Source of the DNA: Acetobacter sacchari
Lineage (GTDB): Bacteria; Pseudomonadota; Alphaproteobacteria; Acetobacterales; Acetobacteraceae
Length of the DNA stretch: 64,000 nucleotides
Assembly (NCBI RefSeq): GCF_017377715.1
Contig: NZ_JAFVMF010000002.1
Location: forward strand, 62,001 to 126,000
Reading direction: 5' to 3'
Program-made: the position numbers and the translations under genes
The notes under the pieces: model-generated
Told to the model about the DNA's origin: nothing
What the model saw: the letters and a program-made list of their open reading frames with translations, nothing else
Databases searched by the model: none
Shown here: positions 7,295 through 17,456 of the stretch, piece by piece
Layout of the letters: every line of letters starts with the position of its first letter
Numbering within the stretch: the stretch's first letter is position 1

Positions 7295-10200
7295 TACGGA
7301 ACCGCCGGGCAGGAGAATCCGCGCAGAAGATCGAAAACGAAGGCCCCATCCGACGGAACTGTAACGTGCACTTCCTCGCCGTCCGGGAACAGGAACACTC
7401 GCTGACCGCCTTCGGCTGGTTGCTGAAAGCCCTGCTGCAAAAGACGGAACGGCGCCCACGGGCCCTGCGCCTGCGCCAAAGTCTGCGCGCCGTCCTTTCG
7501 CGTGCGCGTGATGGTCGCCGGCGAGAGACCGTCGGACCCAGGCCAAGTCAGATGCGCCGTAGCGTCAGGATGTACCGTCGCAGCACCGAGTGAGAGCGAA
7601 AATTCGGGCGAACTTTTCAGACTTATCGGGAACGATACGAACGGCGCGCCTCCCGCCGGGAAAAACGCCTTGCGGATCGCGGCGGCACGCTGGAAAGCGG
7701 CCAGTTGCTGCGCCGTGAACGGCGGCGTGACGCCGCCTGTCGGATGGAGCCGCCAAGTGGGGCCGCTCTGGTCCGTGTACGGAGCGACAGACGTCTGAAA
7801 ATACTGATCGAGCAGACCGCCCGGCGCGAATACCCGCACGAAACCATCCAGCGGCGCGTCCGTCGTAGCTTCCACGTCGAACGGAAAGTGGTTTTTAACC
7901 AGCGCGGTGCAAGCCTTTCCCGGCCCCTCGGCTCCGTTAAATGCCCCGGACGCCGATTGCCGCGCCGCCTGACCAAGCGCCGAGCCGCCGGATTCGGCGA
8001 TCTGCTGCAACCATGTCGCGACCGGTTCGGGCTGGCGCGACGCCTCTGTACGCAGCCGCTGCGCAGGGTCCAAAGACGCGCCCGCCGTCATCGGCAGGGC
8101 GCCGGGCGAAGCGACCCCCCGCGACAATTCATCGCTGAGCTGCCCGATAAGCCTGAGAAGCGTTTCGATCGCCGGGGCTCCCGAGCCCTCAGGATGAATC
8201 AGTGAAAAAAGCGGCTTGTTGCTGTCATTCCATGACGCGGCGACAACATCCATCGGATCAAGCGGAACCTGCTGGATCGCCGCCGCACCAGCGCCCTGCT
8301 CCTTACTCTGGGGCGGCTTGGGCATCGGTACGGTCTGCGCATCGGCAATGGACGCCACCATATCGCGCAAGGGCGATTGCGGCGAAGACAGCATATACAG
8401 GCTACTCTCCACCTGTGAACGGTCCCCCGTCAGCCGCAGCGAAAGATCGTTCAGGACGCGATCCCAATGCTTGCGCGCGTCGTCGACCCAAAGCTGCGCA
8501 ACTTCGGACTCCAATCCCCCAACAGCCGATCCGTTGACAGTCACGTCAGGATCGCGACCGACCACCCAGGATTCATCCGCTACCGCACGGGCCGCAGATG
8601 GCAGGTCCTTTCTGACCGCGACCGCGAAGCCCTGACCGGTATAGAAAGCGGGCACGCCGTCCGTCATAGGCGCGCCGCTACGCCGGGAGAAAACAGTATC
8701 AGCCACAGCGCCCAGCACGCCTGCGGGCGACCACGCGTGAATATCGGCAGGCAGCGCACCAGCGCGGAGACGCCCGTAGATTCTTTCCGCAGGAGTCACG
8801 TGACCGAAGGCGATGCGCGCCTGACGGATAAGATCCCCGTCGAGATGCGCCTCCGCTGGCGGCGGCAGCGCCAGAAGCGCGTCCAGATGATGGTCGAGCC
8901 GCTCACGTAACGCGACATTGAGGGAACCCGGGAAAAGTCCGCCCCATGCCTGGCGGAACCAATCCTCGACGATACCCGGCTCCCGCGGACCAAGGCCACC
9001 GAGCAGCAGATAGACACGCGTCGCTTCGTAAAGCACGCCAGGGTCGTGCATGTGCTGGCGCATCTCGTGCTCTACCCGCCAGACCAGCCGCGGATAAAAC
9101 TGCCGCCGCAAGGCGTTCTCGTACGCCGACCGGCCCGCGTCGTCGATCGCACCGCGCGGCGCCAGATGAAAAAATCGGGCCAGACGATCCGGTTGCGGCT
9201 GCTGCGCCGCTGAAATTTTGTCCAGCACGTCGCAGACCTGCACCAGATCCGCGTCGCTATCCACCGCCTTACCCGCGAGCGGCGTCACCGCGTCGCGATA
9301 AGCCGCAAATATCTCAAGACGCTGCTGCACCATGGCGCGCGCCTCCATTTCTGCGCGCCAGATCAGCACAAGACCGACGACCGTGCAGAAGACGAGCGCC
9401 GCGAGAGCCGACGACCGCACCATTCGCCTGAGCCTGTAGCGATCCGGCGCCTGCGAGACGAGCAGCGCCTCACCGAGCACCACTTCGCGAATAAGCCGGG
9501 TGAGGAAGTAGGCTCTGCCCCGGTTACCTTCGGGCGCACCCACACGTTTCTGGTCGATCCCAAACGACTTGACGAGCGCGCCTGCAAGCCGGTCGAGCGG
9601 AGCGCCGACCTGCGTCGCTGACGTGAAATAGACGCCGCGCACCAAAGGGGCCTGATCGACGCGACTGCCGCTAAAACCGATCTGCAGAAACGACGCCAGC
9701 GGCTCGAGAAGGCTTGCGACTTGCAGCGGAAAGCCGCTGATCAACGCGCGCCTGTCGGCGCCGCGCTCGGCCTGCAGACGCTCAATCAAACGCGCCTCCA
9801 GCCGTCCGAGCAACAATCGAAACTCCTCGAGAAACGCGTCCTGCCCCTGCTCCAGTCGGAAGGTCATGCCCCAGACCTGCTCGCGGGATTTGCTGTCGAG
9901 ATCATCGAAAAACGCGTCGAAGCCCGCGAGGCGATCCGCCTTGTTAAACATGAGATAGACCGGAATCCTCATGCCTAGCCGTTCGGTCACCTCGTTGATT
10001 CGAAGCCGAATCTGGCGCGCATGGGCCTCAAGCGTCTCAGGCGTCGCCTCGATGATCTCGACCAGCGAAATCATCACCAGCAACCCGTTGACCGGCTGAC
10101 GCGGACGCGCCTTGCGCAAGGCGTCAAGAAAGCCGAGCCAGCCCGCACGATCGACGGCGCGGTCAGAATCCTGCGTGGTATAGCGGCCAGCGGTGTCGAT

Positions 10201-10722
10201 CAGCACCGCCTCCTCGGCGAACCACCAGTCGCACAGGCGCGTGCCGCCAACGCCGCGAAGCGCCTCGTCCCCATCCTTTTCAAGCGGGAAATGCAGGCCC
10301 GAGTGACGCAGCGATGTGGTTTTGCCGGATCCCGGCGGTCCGATCAGGATATACCATGGTAGTTCGTAGAGGCGGCGCACGCCGCGCCGACGCAGTGCGA
10401 CGATCGCCTCCTGAAGTTTCTTTCGCAGGGCCCGGACTTCATCGTTCGCCGCCTGCTCGTCCTGCTGCCCTTCCTTCTTGTCGATCAGCGCGTCCCGGAC
10501 CTTGCTTTCCTCTGTACGGCGGCGGCGATGAAGCACATACGTAACCGCTGCAACGATCAGGCAAGCGACCGCGACAGCTATCGCACGACGCAATGTCGGT
10601 GCGAAAAATGGCACGAAAGGCAGATAGAACCACAGCATCGTGCCGATCATCACGGCTATGCCGAAGGCGGTGGACCAGCGGTTGCGAAACAGCATCCGCA
10701 GCAACGACAAAACCTGACTCAT
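7294..10722 (-). CDS. tssM: TssM (IcmF-family) inner-membrane T6SS protein
   Basis: A 1142-residue IcmF-family protein. Two N-terminal membrane helices lie at about 18-65. A cytoplasmic GTPase-like domain has an intact Walker A (GPPGSGKTT, 128-136) and a DTAGR motif. A third membrane helix lies near 430-450, followed by a large periplasmic region with the VI_IcmF C-terminal domain. TssM spans the envelope with TssL (and TssJ where present) and anchors the baseplate. An intact Walker A suggests ATP binding, as shown for the Agrobacterium protein. The gene overlaps tssL by ATGA. Confidence 0.96.
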   Translation of the reverse strand: MSQVLSLLRMLFRNRWSTAFGIAVMIGTMLWFYLPFVPFFAPTLRRAIAVAVACLIVAAVTYVLHRRRRTEESKVRDALIDKKEGQQDEQAANDEVRALRKKLQEAIVALRRRGVRRLYELPWYILIGPPGSGKTTSLRHSGLHFPLEKDGDEALRGVGGTRLCDWWFAEEAVLIDTAGRYTTQDSDRAVDRAGWLGFLDALRKARPRQPVNGLLVMISLVEIIEATPETLEAHARQIRLRINEVTERLGMRIPVYLMFNKADRLAGFDAFFDDLDSKSREQVWGMTFRLEQGQDAFLEEFRLLLGRLEARLIERLQAERGADRRALISGFPLQVASLLEPLASFLQIGFSGSRVDQAPLVRGVYFTSATQVGAPLDRLAGALVKSFGIDQKRVGAPEGNRGRAYFLTRLIREVVLGEALLVSQAPDRYRLRRMVRSSALAALVFCTVVGLVLIWRAEMEARAMVQQRLEIFAAYRDAVTPLAGKAVDSDADLVQVCDVLDKISAAQQPQPDRLARFFHLAPRGAIDDAGRSAYENALRRQFYPRLVWRVEHEMRQHMHDPGVLYEATRVYLLLGGLGPREPGIVEDWFRQAWGGLFPGSLNVALRERLDHHLDALLALPPPAEAHLDGDLIRQARIAFGHVTPAERIYGRLRAGALPADIHAWSPAGVLGAVADTVFSRRSGAPMTDGVPAFYTGQGFAVAVRKDLPSAARAVADESWVVGRDPDVTVNGSAVGGLESEVAQLWVDDARKHWDRVLNDLSLRLTGDRSQVESSLYMLSSPQSPLRDMVASIADAQTVPMPKPPQSKEQGAGAAAIQQVPLDPMDVVAASWNDSNKPLFSLIHPEGSGAPAIETLLRLIGQLSDELSRGVASPGALPMTAGASLDPAQRLRTEASRQPEPVATWLQQIAESGGSALGQAARQSASGAFNGAEGPGKACTALVKNHFPFDVEATTDAPLDGFVRVFAPGGLLDQYFQTSVAPYTDQSGPTWRLHPTGGVTPPFTAQQLAAFQRAAAIRKAFFPAGGAPFVSFPISLKSSPEFSLSLGAATVHPDATAHLTWPGSDGLSPATITRTRKDGAQTLAQAQGPWAPFRLLQQGFQQPAEGGQRVFLFPDGEEVHVTVPSDGAFVFDLLRGFSCPAVP

Positions 10723-12056
10723 TGACCGGAAGTTCCGTCCACCGTGATCTCGACGCGACGGTTCGCCCGTCGTCCTTGTTCGTTGCTGTTGTCGCCTATC
10801 GGAGACTGATCGCCCATGCCAATCGCCGTAACGCGATCTCCGCCGATATACGGCGAGAGAATTTCCGCCGCAGCCCGCGCGCGCGCCAGAGCGAGATCAT
10901 AGTTGGAAGGGAAGACAAGCGAATGGATCGGTTGGGTGTCGGTGTAGCCTTCGACCCGCGTCTTACCTTCGTTGCGCCCAATCGCGTCGCCGATGCGCCG
11001 CAGCACAGCGACATATTGCGGCAGAACCGTCGCCTGCCCGGATGCGAACATTCCCTGACTTTGCAGGCGAACAATCGGAACTGACTCCGTTCCCTCGACC
11101 GACAGATGCCCCTGTTGGATGTCACCCTGCAGCGCCGCGATAAGGCGGGAGCGCAGACCCGGACGCTGAGGCGTCGGCGGAGGCGGAGTCTCCGGCCCGG
11201 CGCGGGTGATCGTCGCCATCGTCGCTGGCGGCAGATGCGCGGCGGCCGAAAGCAGGTCGTCGGAAGAACTGCCTATTCCAAAGGACGCGAAGGCGTAGAC
11301 AACGCTGAGCAACCCGACGCCGACAATCCCGGCCAGCCATAGCGGCGTCTCGAACCGCGGCGCGCGGAACGGACGAGCGAGCCCCATCCAGTGCGGAGAC
11401 AAGTCTCGGGGCGCCGAGCCCTTCAGGCGCATGATCGTCGCGTAGGTCTCCTCCCGCGCCTGATCCAGCTCGGCGGGACCACGTGGCGAAAGGCGGTATT
11501 GACCCTGCATGCCCAGCGACATGCAAAGATACATCAACTCCAGCAACGGCAGAAACGCGTTGGGGCTGCCGAGAAGCTTTCGAAGTATCTGAAAGAACCG
11601 CTCACCGCCTTTAACATCACGGTGGAATGCCGAGGTAAGCGACAGATCGGCCCACGGCCCACGGCTGCCCCAGGGCGTGCATTGCACGACATCGTCCAGG
11701 CTGGCGCAAAGCACGTAATGAGCGATCCGGATCATATCAGGATCGATCCGCTCCTCGCGCAACGCGGCCTCGTAGCTCCGGATTTCACCGACCGTGCGTT
11801 CCCGCAGGGTGCCGGGATCAGGAACGGTCAGCGTATTGCGCAGCCGCGCGATCAGCGAAAGCAGCGGACCTGCGAAGGAGATGACCGGCGATTCGCCGGT
11901 GCCTGCGAGAGACGCGAAATCGGCTTCCGGCATGGACGCCGCCGTCTGCGCCGGCGCGTTCGCGCGTTGCGCAAGGGCTGATATGGCGGAGCGAGGCATG
12001 ATGACCGTGCGATCGTCGTCCTCGGGCTCGGCGAAGGGATTTGCGTATTCACTCAT
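10719..12056 (-). CDS. tssL: TssL (DotU family) with fused OmpA/MotB domain
   Basis: 445 residues in three parts: a cytoplasmic DotU domain (about 60-235), a single membrane helix (about 243-262), and a periplasmic OmpA-like domain (about 330-440) with RVEGYTDTQP and QGRRANRRVEI, the peptidoglycan-binding pattern. This is the evolved form of TssL that anchors the membrane complex to the cell wall without a separate TagL. That could compensate for the apparent absence of TssJ. It overlaps tssK and tssM by ATGA. Confidence 0.96.
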   Translation of the reverse strand: MSEYANPFAEPEDDDRTVIMPRSAISALAQRANAPAQTAASMPEADFASLAGTGESPVISFAGPLLSLIARLRNTLTVPDPGTLRERTVGEIRSYEAALREERIDPDMIRIAHYVLCASLDDVVQCTPWGSRGPWADLSLTSAFHRDVKGGERFFQILRKLLGSPNAFLPLLELMYLCMSLGMQGQYRLSPRGPAELDQAREETYATIMRLKGSAPRDLSPHWMGLARPFRAPRFETPLWLAGIVGVGLLSVVYAFASFGIGSSSDDLLSAAAHLPPATMATITRAGPETPPPPTPQRPGLRSRLIAALQGDIQQGHLSVEGTESVPIVRLQSQGMFASGQATVLPQYVAVLRRIGDAIGRNEGKTRVEGYTDTQPIHSLVFPSNYDLALARARAAAEILSPYIGGDRVTAIGMGDQSPIGDNSNEQGRRANRRVEITVDGTSGQ

Positions 12057-13378
12057 GCGCGGATGGCCCAGAGTTCAAGCATCAGATTCGGGAAATCGTT
12101 GGAAACGTGAATGGCGAAGCCGCCTGAGTGCTTCATCGCCTCCCAGTGAGGCGAATGACGCTCAAGTTCGAAATACTGCGCGCCGGGAATATACGGCATC
12201 TGCCGCGGCGCCACCGGCAGCAGACGCAGTTCGATGCCCGGCAACGCGACGTTGACCAGTTCGCGAATATGCTCGACGGCGCCGATCTTCGCGGTTTTCG
12301 GGAAATCCCGACGGAGTGTCTCGCTTGGCACGTCGGCGCGAGCCACGAGCACGATGGAGCCGCCGACAAGGATCGTACGGTCGGTGATCGTCCCGACCCT
12401 GACGCCATGCCGATGCTCGCGCAAAGGAATTTGCACCGCCGTCTGCTCCAGCACGCTCGACAGCGAGCGACGGATGGCGGCGGTCACCGGGGCGAAACTA
12501 CGCTGCAGGTCGTCGTGGCGATATGTCTCGAAACTCTCCGGACGGCGGGACGACTCTGTGAACGTCGCCAATTCCCCGGCCATTTCCAGGAATTTTCGAT
12601 ACAGCTCTTCGGGATGAATGCGCCCGGTATCCGCCAGATGGGATAGCAGCGACTGCCAGCCGTTGATGCGTTGCAGCAACATGAAGTCAGTGACCTCGCT
12701 GTTGCTTTTCGCGCCTATCGCCGTCAGACGCGCGGCGATCGCTTCGCGCCGCTGATGCAGCACCCCCACGAGTTCGACGAGCAGGTTCGCGAGCACTGAC
12801 GACACGTGACAGGAGATGACCGGCGGAATCCAGTTCGGATCCAGAATGACACGCCGATCGGCCGTCACCTCGACGATGCGCGCGACGGGCAGGCAGAGAA
12901 AACCGGCCCGGTCATCCGTATCGAGCATCAGACGCGGCGCCAGACGCCCGATCTGGATCGTCGCCTGCGCAGTGGCTCCGGAATGGGTGTCGTCGATATC
13001 CATTTCCCGGGCCTGAAACCGTACGGGCCGACCTGCGTCCCCAAACTCCGCCCGGCCGGGACCCGCAATGGGAACCGCAAGATGCACCAGCACGTCACGC
13101 GCCGAGTCCGGCGCAAGGAGAGGCTGAGGCAATTCGGACTCATCCGGCGCGAAGAACTGGGTGCCGTCCTCAAAAAGCCCCGCAGCGGAGGCGAGGCCGA
13201 AACGGCCTGATGAAAGCAGATCCCGCGCGATGACGAGTTCGGTGAACCCCCAGGAGTAGGGCCGCAGCATCGTCAGACCCCGACCAAGAGCCTGGCTGCT
13301 CCAGCGGTCCTGCTGCTGAAAATGCTGCGCGCGGAGGAACATGCCCTCCTGCCACACAACGCGATTGGCCCAACTCAC
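12053..13378 (-). CDS. tssK: TssK, T6SS baseplate subunit
   Basis: 441 residues matching the ImpJ/VasE family. The N-terminus reads VVWQEGMFLRAQHFQQQDRW, the family hallmark, and the C-terminal region carries YFEL and FAIHVSNDFPN. TssK trimers link the TssEFG wedge of the baseplate to the TssLM membrane complex. The start codon is GTG, overlapping the tagH stop as GTGA, so translation is coupled. Confidence 0.96.
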   Translation of the reverse strand: MSWANRVVWQEGMFLRAQHFQQQDRWSSQALGRGLTMLRPYSWGFTELVIARDLLSSGRFGLASAAGLFEDGTQFFAPDESELPQPLLAPDSARDVLVHLAVPIAGPGRAEFGDAGRPVRFQAREMDIDDTHSGATAQATIQIGRLAPRLMLDTDDRAGFLCLPVARIVEVTADRRVILDPNWIPPVISCHVSSVLANLLVELVGVLHQRREAIAARLTAIGAKSNSEVTDFMLLQRINGWQSLLSHLADTGRIHPEELYRKFLEMAGELATFTESSRRPESFETYRHDDLQRSFAPVTAAIRRSLSSVLEQTAVQIPLREHRHGVRVGTITDRTILVGGSIVLVARADVPSETLRRDFPKTAKIGAVEHIRELVNVALPGIELRLLPVAPRQMPYIPGAQYFELERHSPHWEAMKHSGGFAIHVSNDFPNLMLELWAIRA

Positions 13379-14898
13379 GATCTTTTATCCTTCGCGTCTC
13401 GCAGAACCCGCTGGTCGGAGGCTCCAATGTCGCGCAAGGCCGCCTCATAAGCCCTGCCGAAAGCCCGCCCGAACACCCCGTCCATATTTTCCTCGAGTGA
13501 ACGCGCGACCTCCCCGTGGGATTGCACGTAGGCGTTCCAGGCTTTCGCCCGCCGAAGAAGCGACAACGGCTTGCCGGGTTCGTAGGCCAGACGCCCGAGC
13601 ACGGCTTCGGGTCCGTTGCTGCGCAGCAACTCCTCGGCGGCGGCCTCCATCGCTCGCGTAACGGCGATTTCGTGCTTGCGAATGTCGTCCATCGTGTCGG
13701 CGATCGCGCCTGACGGACTGACGCCGGTGCGGCGACCGACCCCGAGCAACGCCGCAATCGCGTCGTCATCGTCGATTGCGAATTTCAGCGGGTTATTACC
13801 GTGCGGCTGGATCATGGTCCGGTCGATGCGGAATTCGCCCTTGATCTCGGCCCGCGCGATCATCGCCCGCCGAAGACCCGTCACCATCGCGCGAAACGCC
13901 CGTCCCATTTCTTCCATCAACTGCGCAGGTTGTTCGACCGATGCGCCGTCAATTCCGGCTCCACGAAAAAAAGCGGCGACCACACTCTCATTCTCGCCAG
14001 ATTGTGGGGAAGGCGCATACCCCGATAGCTGCTGCGGCGCATGGGGCGACGGCGGATGCGACGCAGGCGCGTGATGCTGAAGCGGCGTCTCGAACGGCGA
14101 CGCCGCCGAGGGGGCGGCTGTCGGAAGTGGCCCGGACGGCAAAGTAGGATCGAGCGCCGGATGCGGCGACCGCGCCTCGGGCTCCGGCGGAGCAGACGAT
14201 TGCCTCTCTATTGCCGGAGGCCCTTCGCTCAGCGGGACTTCCCAATCATCAGGCAGCAGCAGCGAGGTCGGTCTAGGCGGCGTAAACGAAGCCTCCAGAT
14301 CCGACACCGCATCGCTTGGAGTGAAAGAATCGCCTTTCGTCCGGGACACGGGCGGCGTTTCAATCTCACCCAAGGCGATATCGAAAGGATTAACGATCGA
14401 CAGCGTCCGCGGCTTGTCTGATCGGATGCCTGAGCCTGTCAGGTCGAAGAAAGCGCCCGGCCCGGTCTCCTGCTCAAACACACTTTCGAACGTGGTCTCG
14501 CGGTTCTGAGTCATCGGCTTCGGCGGGTACCGTCCGCCCGCGGCCTTGCCCCCGAGCGTCGCCTCGTCACCTGAGGGGTTCGCTGCCTCGACCAGCTTCG
14601 CGTCGATTTCGTAACTGCCAAAACCTATACGGTCTCCGTCACGGAGTTCGCACGGCACGCCCGGCGGTAACAACCGACCATTGACTGTCATGCCGTTGCT
14701 GCTGAGATCGGTCACCATCCAGCGTGCTTGCTGACGCACGATCTCGCAATGACGTTTGGACAACAGGCGTTGAGGATCCACCAGCACCCAGTCGCACCCG
14801 GCGCCGCGCCCGAGCGTGACCCTGTCGCCCTGAACGTTGAAATCCTGAAGGCTCACACCGGTCGGGACGCGATGCACCGCGAGAATCAGGCTTTTCAT
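13375..14898 (-). CDS. tagH: FHA-domain T6SS protein (TagH/ImpI type)
   Basis: 507 residues. An N-terminal FHA domain (about 25-95) shows VTLGRGAGCDWVL, SKRHC and SSNGMTVN. A disordered Pro/Ser-rich linker with several Thr residues runs to about 300, and the C-terminal domain (about 305-490) is characteristic of T6SS FHA proteins (LMEEMGRAFRAMVTGL, NNPLKF). FHA proteins of this family are phosphorylated by PpkA and then allow recruitment of the machinery. The ribosome site GGAGGAG lies 8-9 nt before the ATG. It overlaps tssK. Confidence 0.93.
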   Translation of the reverse strand: MKSLILAVHRVPTGVSLQDFNVQGDRVTLGRGAGCDWVLVDPQRLLSKRHCEIVRQQARWMVTDLSSNGMTVNGRLLPPGVPCELRDGDRIGFGSYEIDAKLVEAANPSGDEATLGGKAAGGRYPPKPMTQNRETTFESVFEQETGPGAFFDLTGSGIRSDKPRTLSIVNPFDIALGEIETPPVSRTKGDSFTPSDAVSDLEASFTPPRPTSLLLPDDWEVPLSEGPPAIERQSSAPPEPEARSPHPALDPTLPSGPLPTAAPSAASPFETPLQHHAPASHPPSPHAPQQLSGYAPSPQSGENESVVAAFFRGAGIDGASVEQPAQLMEEMGRAFRAMVTGLRRAMIARAEIKGEFRIDRTMIQPHGNNPLKFAIDDDDAIAALLGVGRRTGVSPSGAIADTMDDIRKHEIAVTRAMEAAAEELLRSNGPEAVLGRLAYEPGKPLSLLRRAKAWNAYVQSHGEVARSLEENMDGVFGRAFGRAYEAALRDIGASDQRVLRDAKDKRS

Positions 14899-15066
14899 GT
14901 GCGATCTCCTCCCATTGCTCCGTGTGAAGAACGAATCGCCTGATACACGTCGCTTGCCGTCAGCCGGGCTACTCCCTCTTCCAGAACGCGCCGACCCAGA
15001 GGTTGGCGCTTCAGGGCGTCAGGAACGTTCGCCGCACCATGCGGCTATTTAAGAACACTCACCCGA

Positions 15067-16875
15067 TTACGGCTGAATCAACACCATACCACCTGAAATC
15101 GTCACAGTCGCCGTTCCGTTTATCGTGATTTCGGGCGCTTCGACAGTGATGCCCGCCGGAGTCATGGTAATAATCGACTCTCCGCATTGCAGCTTGATGC
15201 TGGTTTCGGCCTGCATGAGAATGCTGCCCATCTCCGCCGTGGCGCTTATGTTGCCGGTCCGACTGGTGAGCGAATCGTCGTCATGCACGACGGTGTCGCG
15301 TTCGCCCCCTATGCTGTCGCTCTGGTTGCGCTCGACCTCCATGAGGTGGTCCTTCTGCGCGTGCATGAAGAACACTTCCTGCCCGAGACGATCGTCGAAC
15401 GAGAGTTCGTTGTAATCCTGTGTCCCGCCCCCATGCGTCGAGCGGCTGCGAAAACCCATCTTCGTCTTTTCGGATGGGATATCGAAAACGGGTGGATTTT
15501 GCTCGTGATAGAAACATCCCATGACAACGGGGTTGTCGCAGTCGCCGCTCATGAACGAAATACCGACCTCGGTACCCACGCGCGGCAGATGTTGCCACCC
15601 CCACTTATTGCCGGACCAAGGGTGGAGTACGCGCGCCCAGATCGCCATGCTCGCCACCGTCTCCTTACGGTGATCAAACAGCGGTCGCACCTTGATGCGC
15701 CCAAGACGATCCGCGTGGATTTCCTCCCCACCATCGCCCAGCACGATCGCCGAATAGATGCCAGTCATCACCGGCCGATGACAAACCAGCGGCTCACGCC
15801 ACGGCGTCTTGACCAGAAACGCGGAAAACTGCGCTACGTAATCCGCCGGAGCAGTTCCACCCACCCACGTGTCGTCCTGGGCGCTGTGGAAGACTTCCTC
15901 CACGACATATTCGTTATCCGCGCCGTTATCCGTCGGATCGCCCAGCAACATAAAGCGGAAACCGGGGCAGAGGTTCGGATCGTAACCACGGCCGCCGCAC
16001 AATGTCGAACGAACGTCGGACGCCTCAGTGGCGAACCGCGCGCGATCACCCGCAATGCTGTGCTCGGTGGTCATTGATGGCCAGCGATAAACGTCGCGCT
16101 TGCCGGAGTCCGGCCCCGCCAACTGCGCCACGCCACGCCCGGAAACCGGCGTCGTCGGCTGCGTCGGGTCGTAATCCTGCGTCTTTACGACGCCAAAGCC
16201 GGTAGCGGCGCTGGTGCGCCAGTCGTTGAAAATGTCGACGTTGTCGCCCAACTCGATCACGCGGTGATCGGGCTGCTCCATCTTCTGGAACCCCTGATTG
16301 GAATCCGTCACAATCAGGGTGTGCTGGTCCTTCGTATGTTCGAAGTAATAGAAGAGGCCGCTTTCCTGCATGATGCGATGACAGAAAGTCAGGTCGTCTT
16401 CATTGAATTGCGTCGTGTATTCGCGAGGCGTCTGCGCGCCAGTCACCTGAAACTTGACCTTGGTGACGCCATGATCGCTGAAAACCTGACGCAGAATCTG
16501 GACCGCCGTCTTTTTCTGAAAGATGCGGCAATCGACGCTCTGGCTTAGAAACCAGAGCGAGGGTACGGCCTCAATACGGTAATGCCAGCGTCCGCGCTGC
16601 TCTATGCCGAGCGCCACGAACTGCCTGACGACGCCGTGAAAAAATCGGTCGATTCCATTCTTGCGACGAACGGTGATCGACACCGACTGCCCCAGAAACG
16701 TATCAGCGTCGAGGCCCTGCTCTGTGCAGACAGCCTCGATCGACATGACGTAAGGAGCAGAAAGACGCTCGTGAGCACGAAGGCCAACCGCGTGGAGCGT
16801 CCCTTCCTCAAACGGTTGAGTGTCGTCGCCCACAGGCGACTTCATCAACAGAAGACTAGGGAACGCCCCCCCCAT
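15067..16875 (-). CDS. vgrG: VgrG spike protein
   Basis: About 602 residues. The gp27-like N-terminal region has the WHYRIEAVPSLWFLSQS block. The gp5 OB-fold has WARVLHPWSGNKWGWQHLPRVGTEVGISF. A C-terminal beta-helix ends in TVTISGGMVLIQP. There is no C-terminal extension, so it is a structural spike tip and not a toxin-fused form. The ATG at 16875 is preferred over the one at 16881, because GAGG lies 7 nt from the former and only 1 nt from the latter. An 8-G run begins with the last base of this start codon. Adjacent genes encode no PAAR or adaptor. Confidence 0.96.
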   Translation of the reverse strand: MGGAFPSLLLMKSPVGDDTQPFEEGTLHAVGLRAHERLSAPYVMSIEAVCTEQGLDADTFLGQSVSITVRRKNGIDRFFHGVVRQFVALGIEQRGRWHYRIEAVPSLWFLSQSVDCRIFQKKTAVQILRQVFSDHGVTKVKFQVTGAQTPREYTTQFNEDDLTFCHRIMQESGLFYYFEHTKDQHTLIVTDSNQGFQKMEQPDHRVIELGDNVDIFNDWRTSAATGFGVVKTQDYDPTQPTTPVSGRGVAQLAGPDSGKRDVYRWPSMTTEHSIAGDRARFATEASDVRSTLCGGRGYDPNLCPGFRFMLLGDPTDNGADNEYVVEEVFHSAQDDTWVGGTAPADYVAQFSAFLVKTPWREPLVCHRPVMTGIYSAIVLGDGGEEIHADRLGRIKVRPLFDHRKETVASMAIWARVLHPWSGNKWGWQHLPRVGTEVGISFMSGDCDNPVVMGCFYHEQNPPVFDIPSEKTKMGFRSRSTHGGGTQDYNELSFDDRLGQEVFFMHAQKDHLMEVERNQSDSIGGERDTVVHDDDSLTSRTGNISATAEMGSILMQAETSIKLQCGESIITMTPAGITVEAPEITINGTATVTISGGMVLIQP

Positions 16876-16973
16876 GCTCATACCTCACTAAAATAACAAC
16901 AAAGGAGTAAACCTGAGAACATGTCAGCAACGTCAATATGCGCAGACAGCCCCCAGCCCCCCTTTTACAGACT

Positions 16974-17456
16974 TCAGGTCACTTTCGACAGACCAAGATC
17001 GAACGTGACAGTCTTGTTGTTTACCGGCGTACCCGCATCGTCTTCAGTGGTATCCGTAACGGCAATCTGCGTAAAGTTGAACGACAGAGTCTCCGTCGGA
17101 CGATCCTGATTGTGACCAGAATTCACCAAACTGGAAATAATCACGTCCGTCATGACAATTTTACGGAAAGTCAACTCACCTTCCTGGTTCGTACGAGTGA
17201 AGTCGACTTCTACATTCGTCACCGCCGCACCCGTCATGGCGGAAGTCGTCAATTCGTGGCTGGACTTATCAACATACTTGGTAATGGTGAATTCGCTCAC
17301 GTAGGCAGAGGACGATTCACGGTTCGTGCTGGCGCCTACGGCACTGCGGATGCTTCGCGACGTGCTCCACTGCGCATCAAGAACCTCAATCCAACCGGTG
17401 TGCTCTTTCTCAGTGACATCGCCCTGAACACTGTTGAAATTCAGATAAATACCCAT
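16974..17456 (-). CDS. hcp: Hcp tube protein
   Basis: 160 residues of the Hcp family (DUF796). Visible features are the N-terminal IYLNFNSVQGDVTEKEH block, the WSTSRSI region and the C-terminal FDL segment. Hcp hexamers stack to form the secreted inner tube. A good ribosome site (AAGGAGTG, plus-strand 17466-17473) lies 9-10 nt upstream of the ATG. It sits between clpV and vgrG in the same direction. The 266-bp leader upstream suggests its own promoter in addition to read-through from clpV, which would fit its high required abundance. Confidence 0.96.
   Translation of the reverse strand: MGIYLNFNSVQGDVTEKEHTGWIEVLDAQWSTSRSIRSAVGASTNRESSSAYVSEFTITKYVDKSSHELTTSAMTGAAVTNVEVDFTRTNQEGELTFRKIVMTDVIISSLVNSGHNQDRPTETLSFNFTQIAVTDTTEDDAGTPVNNKTVTFDLGLSKVT

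Noticed and set aside
7295-7546. 84-residue N-terminal extension of TagF
   Set aside because: It lies inside tssM and is low-complexity. The TagF signature starts right at the ATG at 7294.
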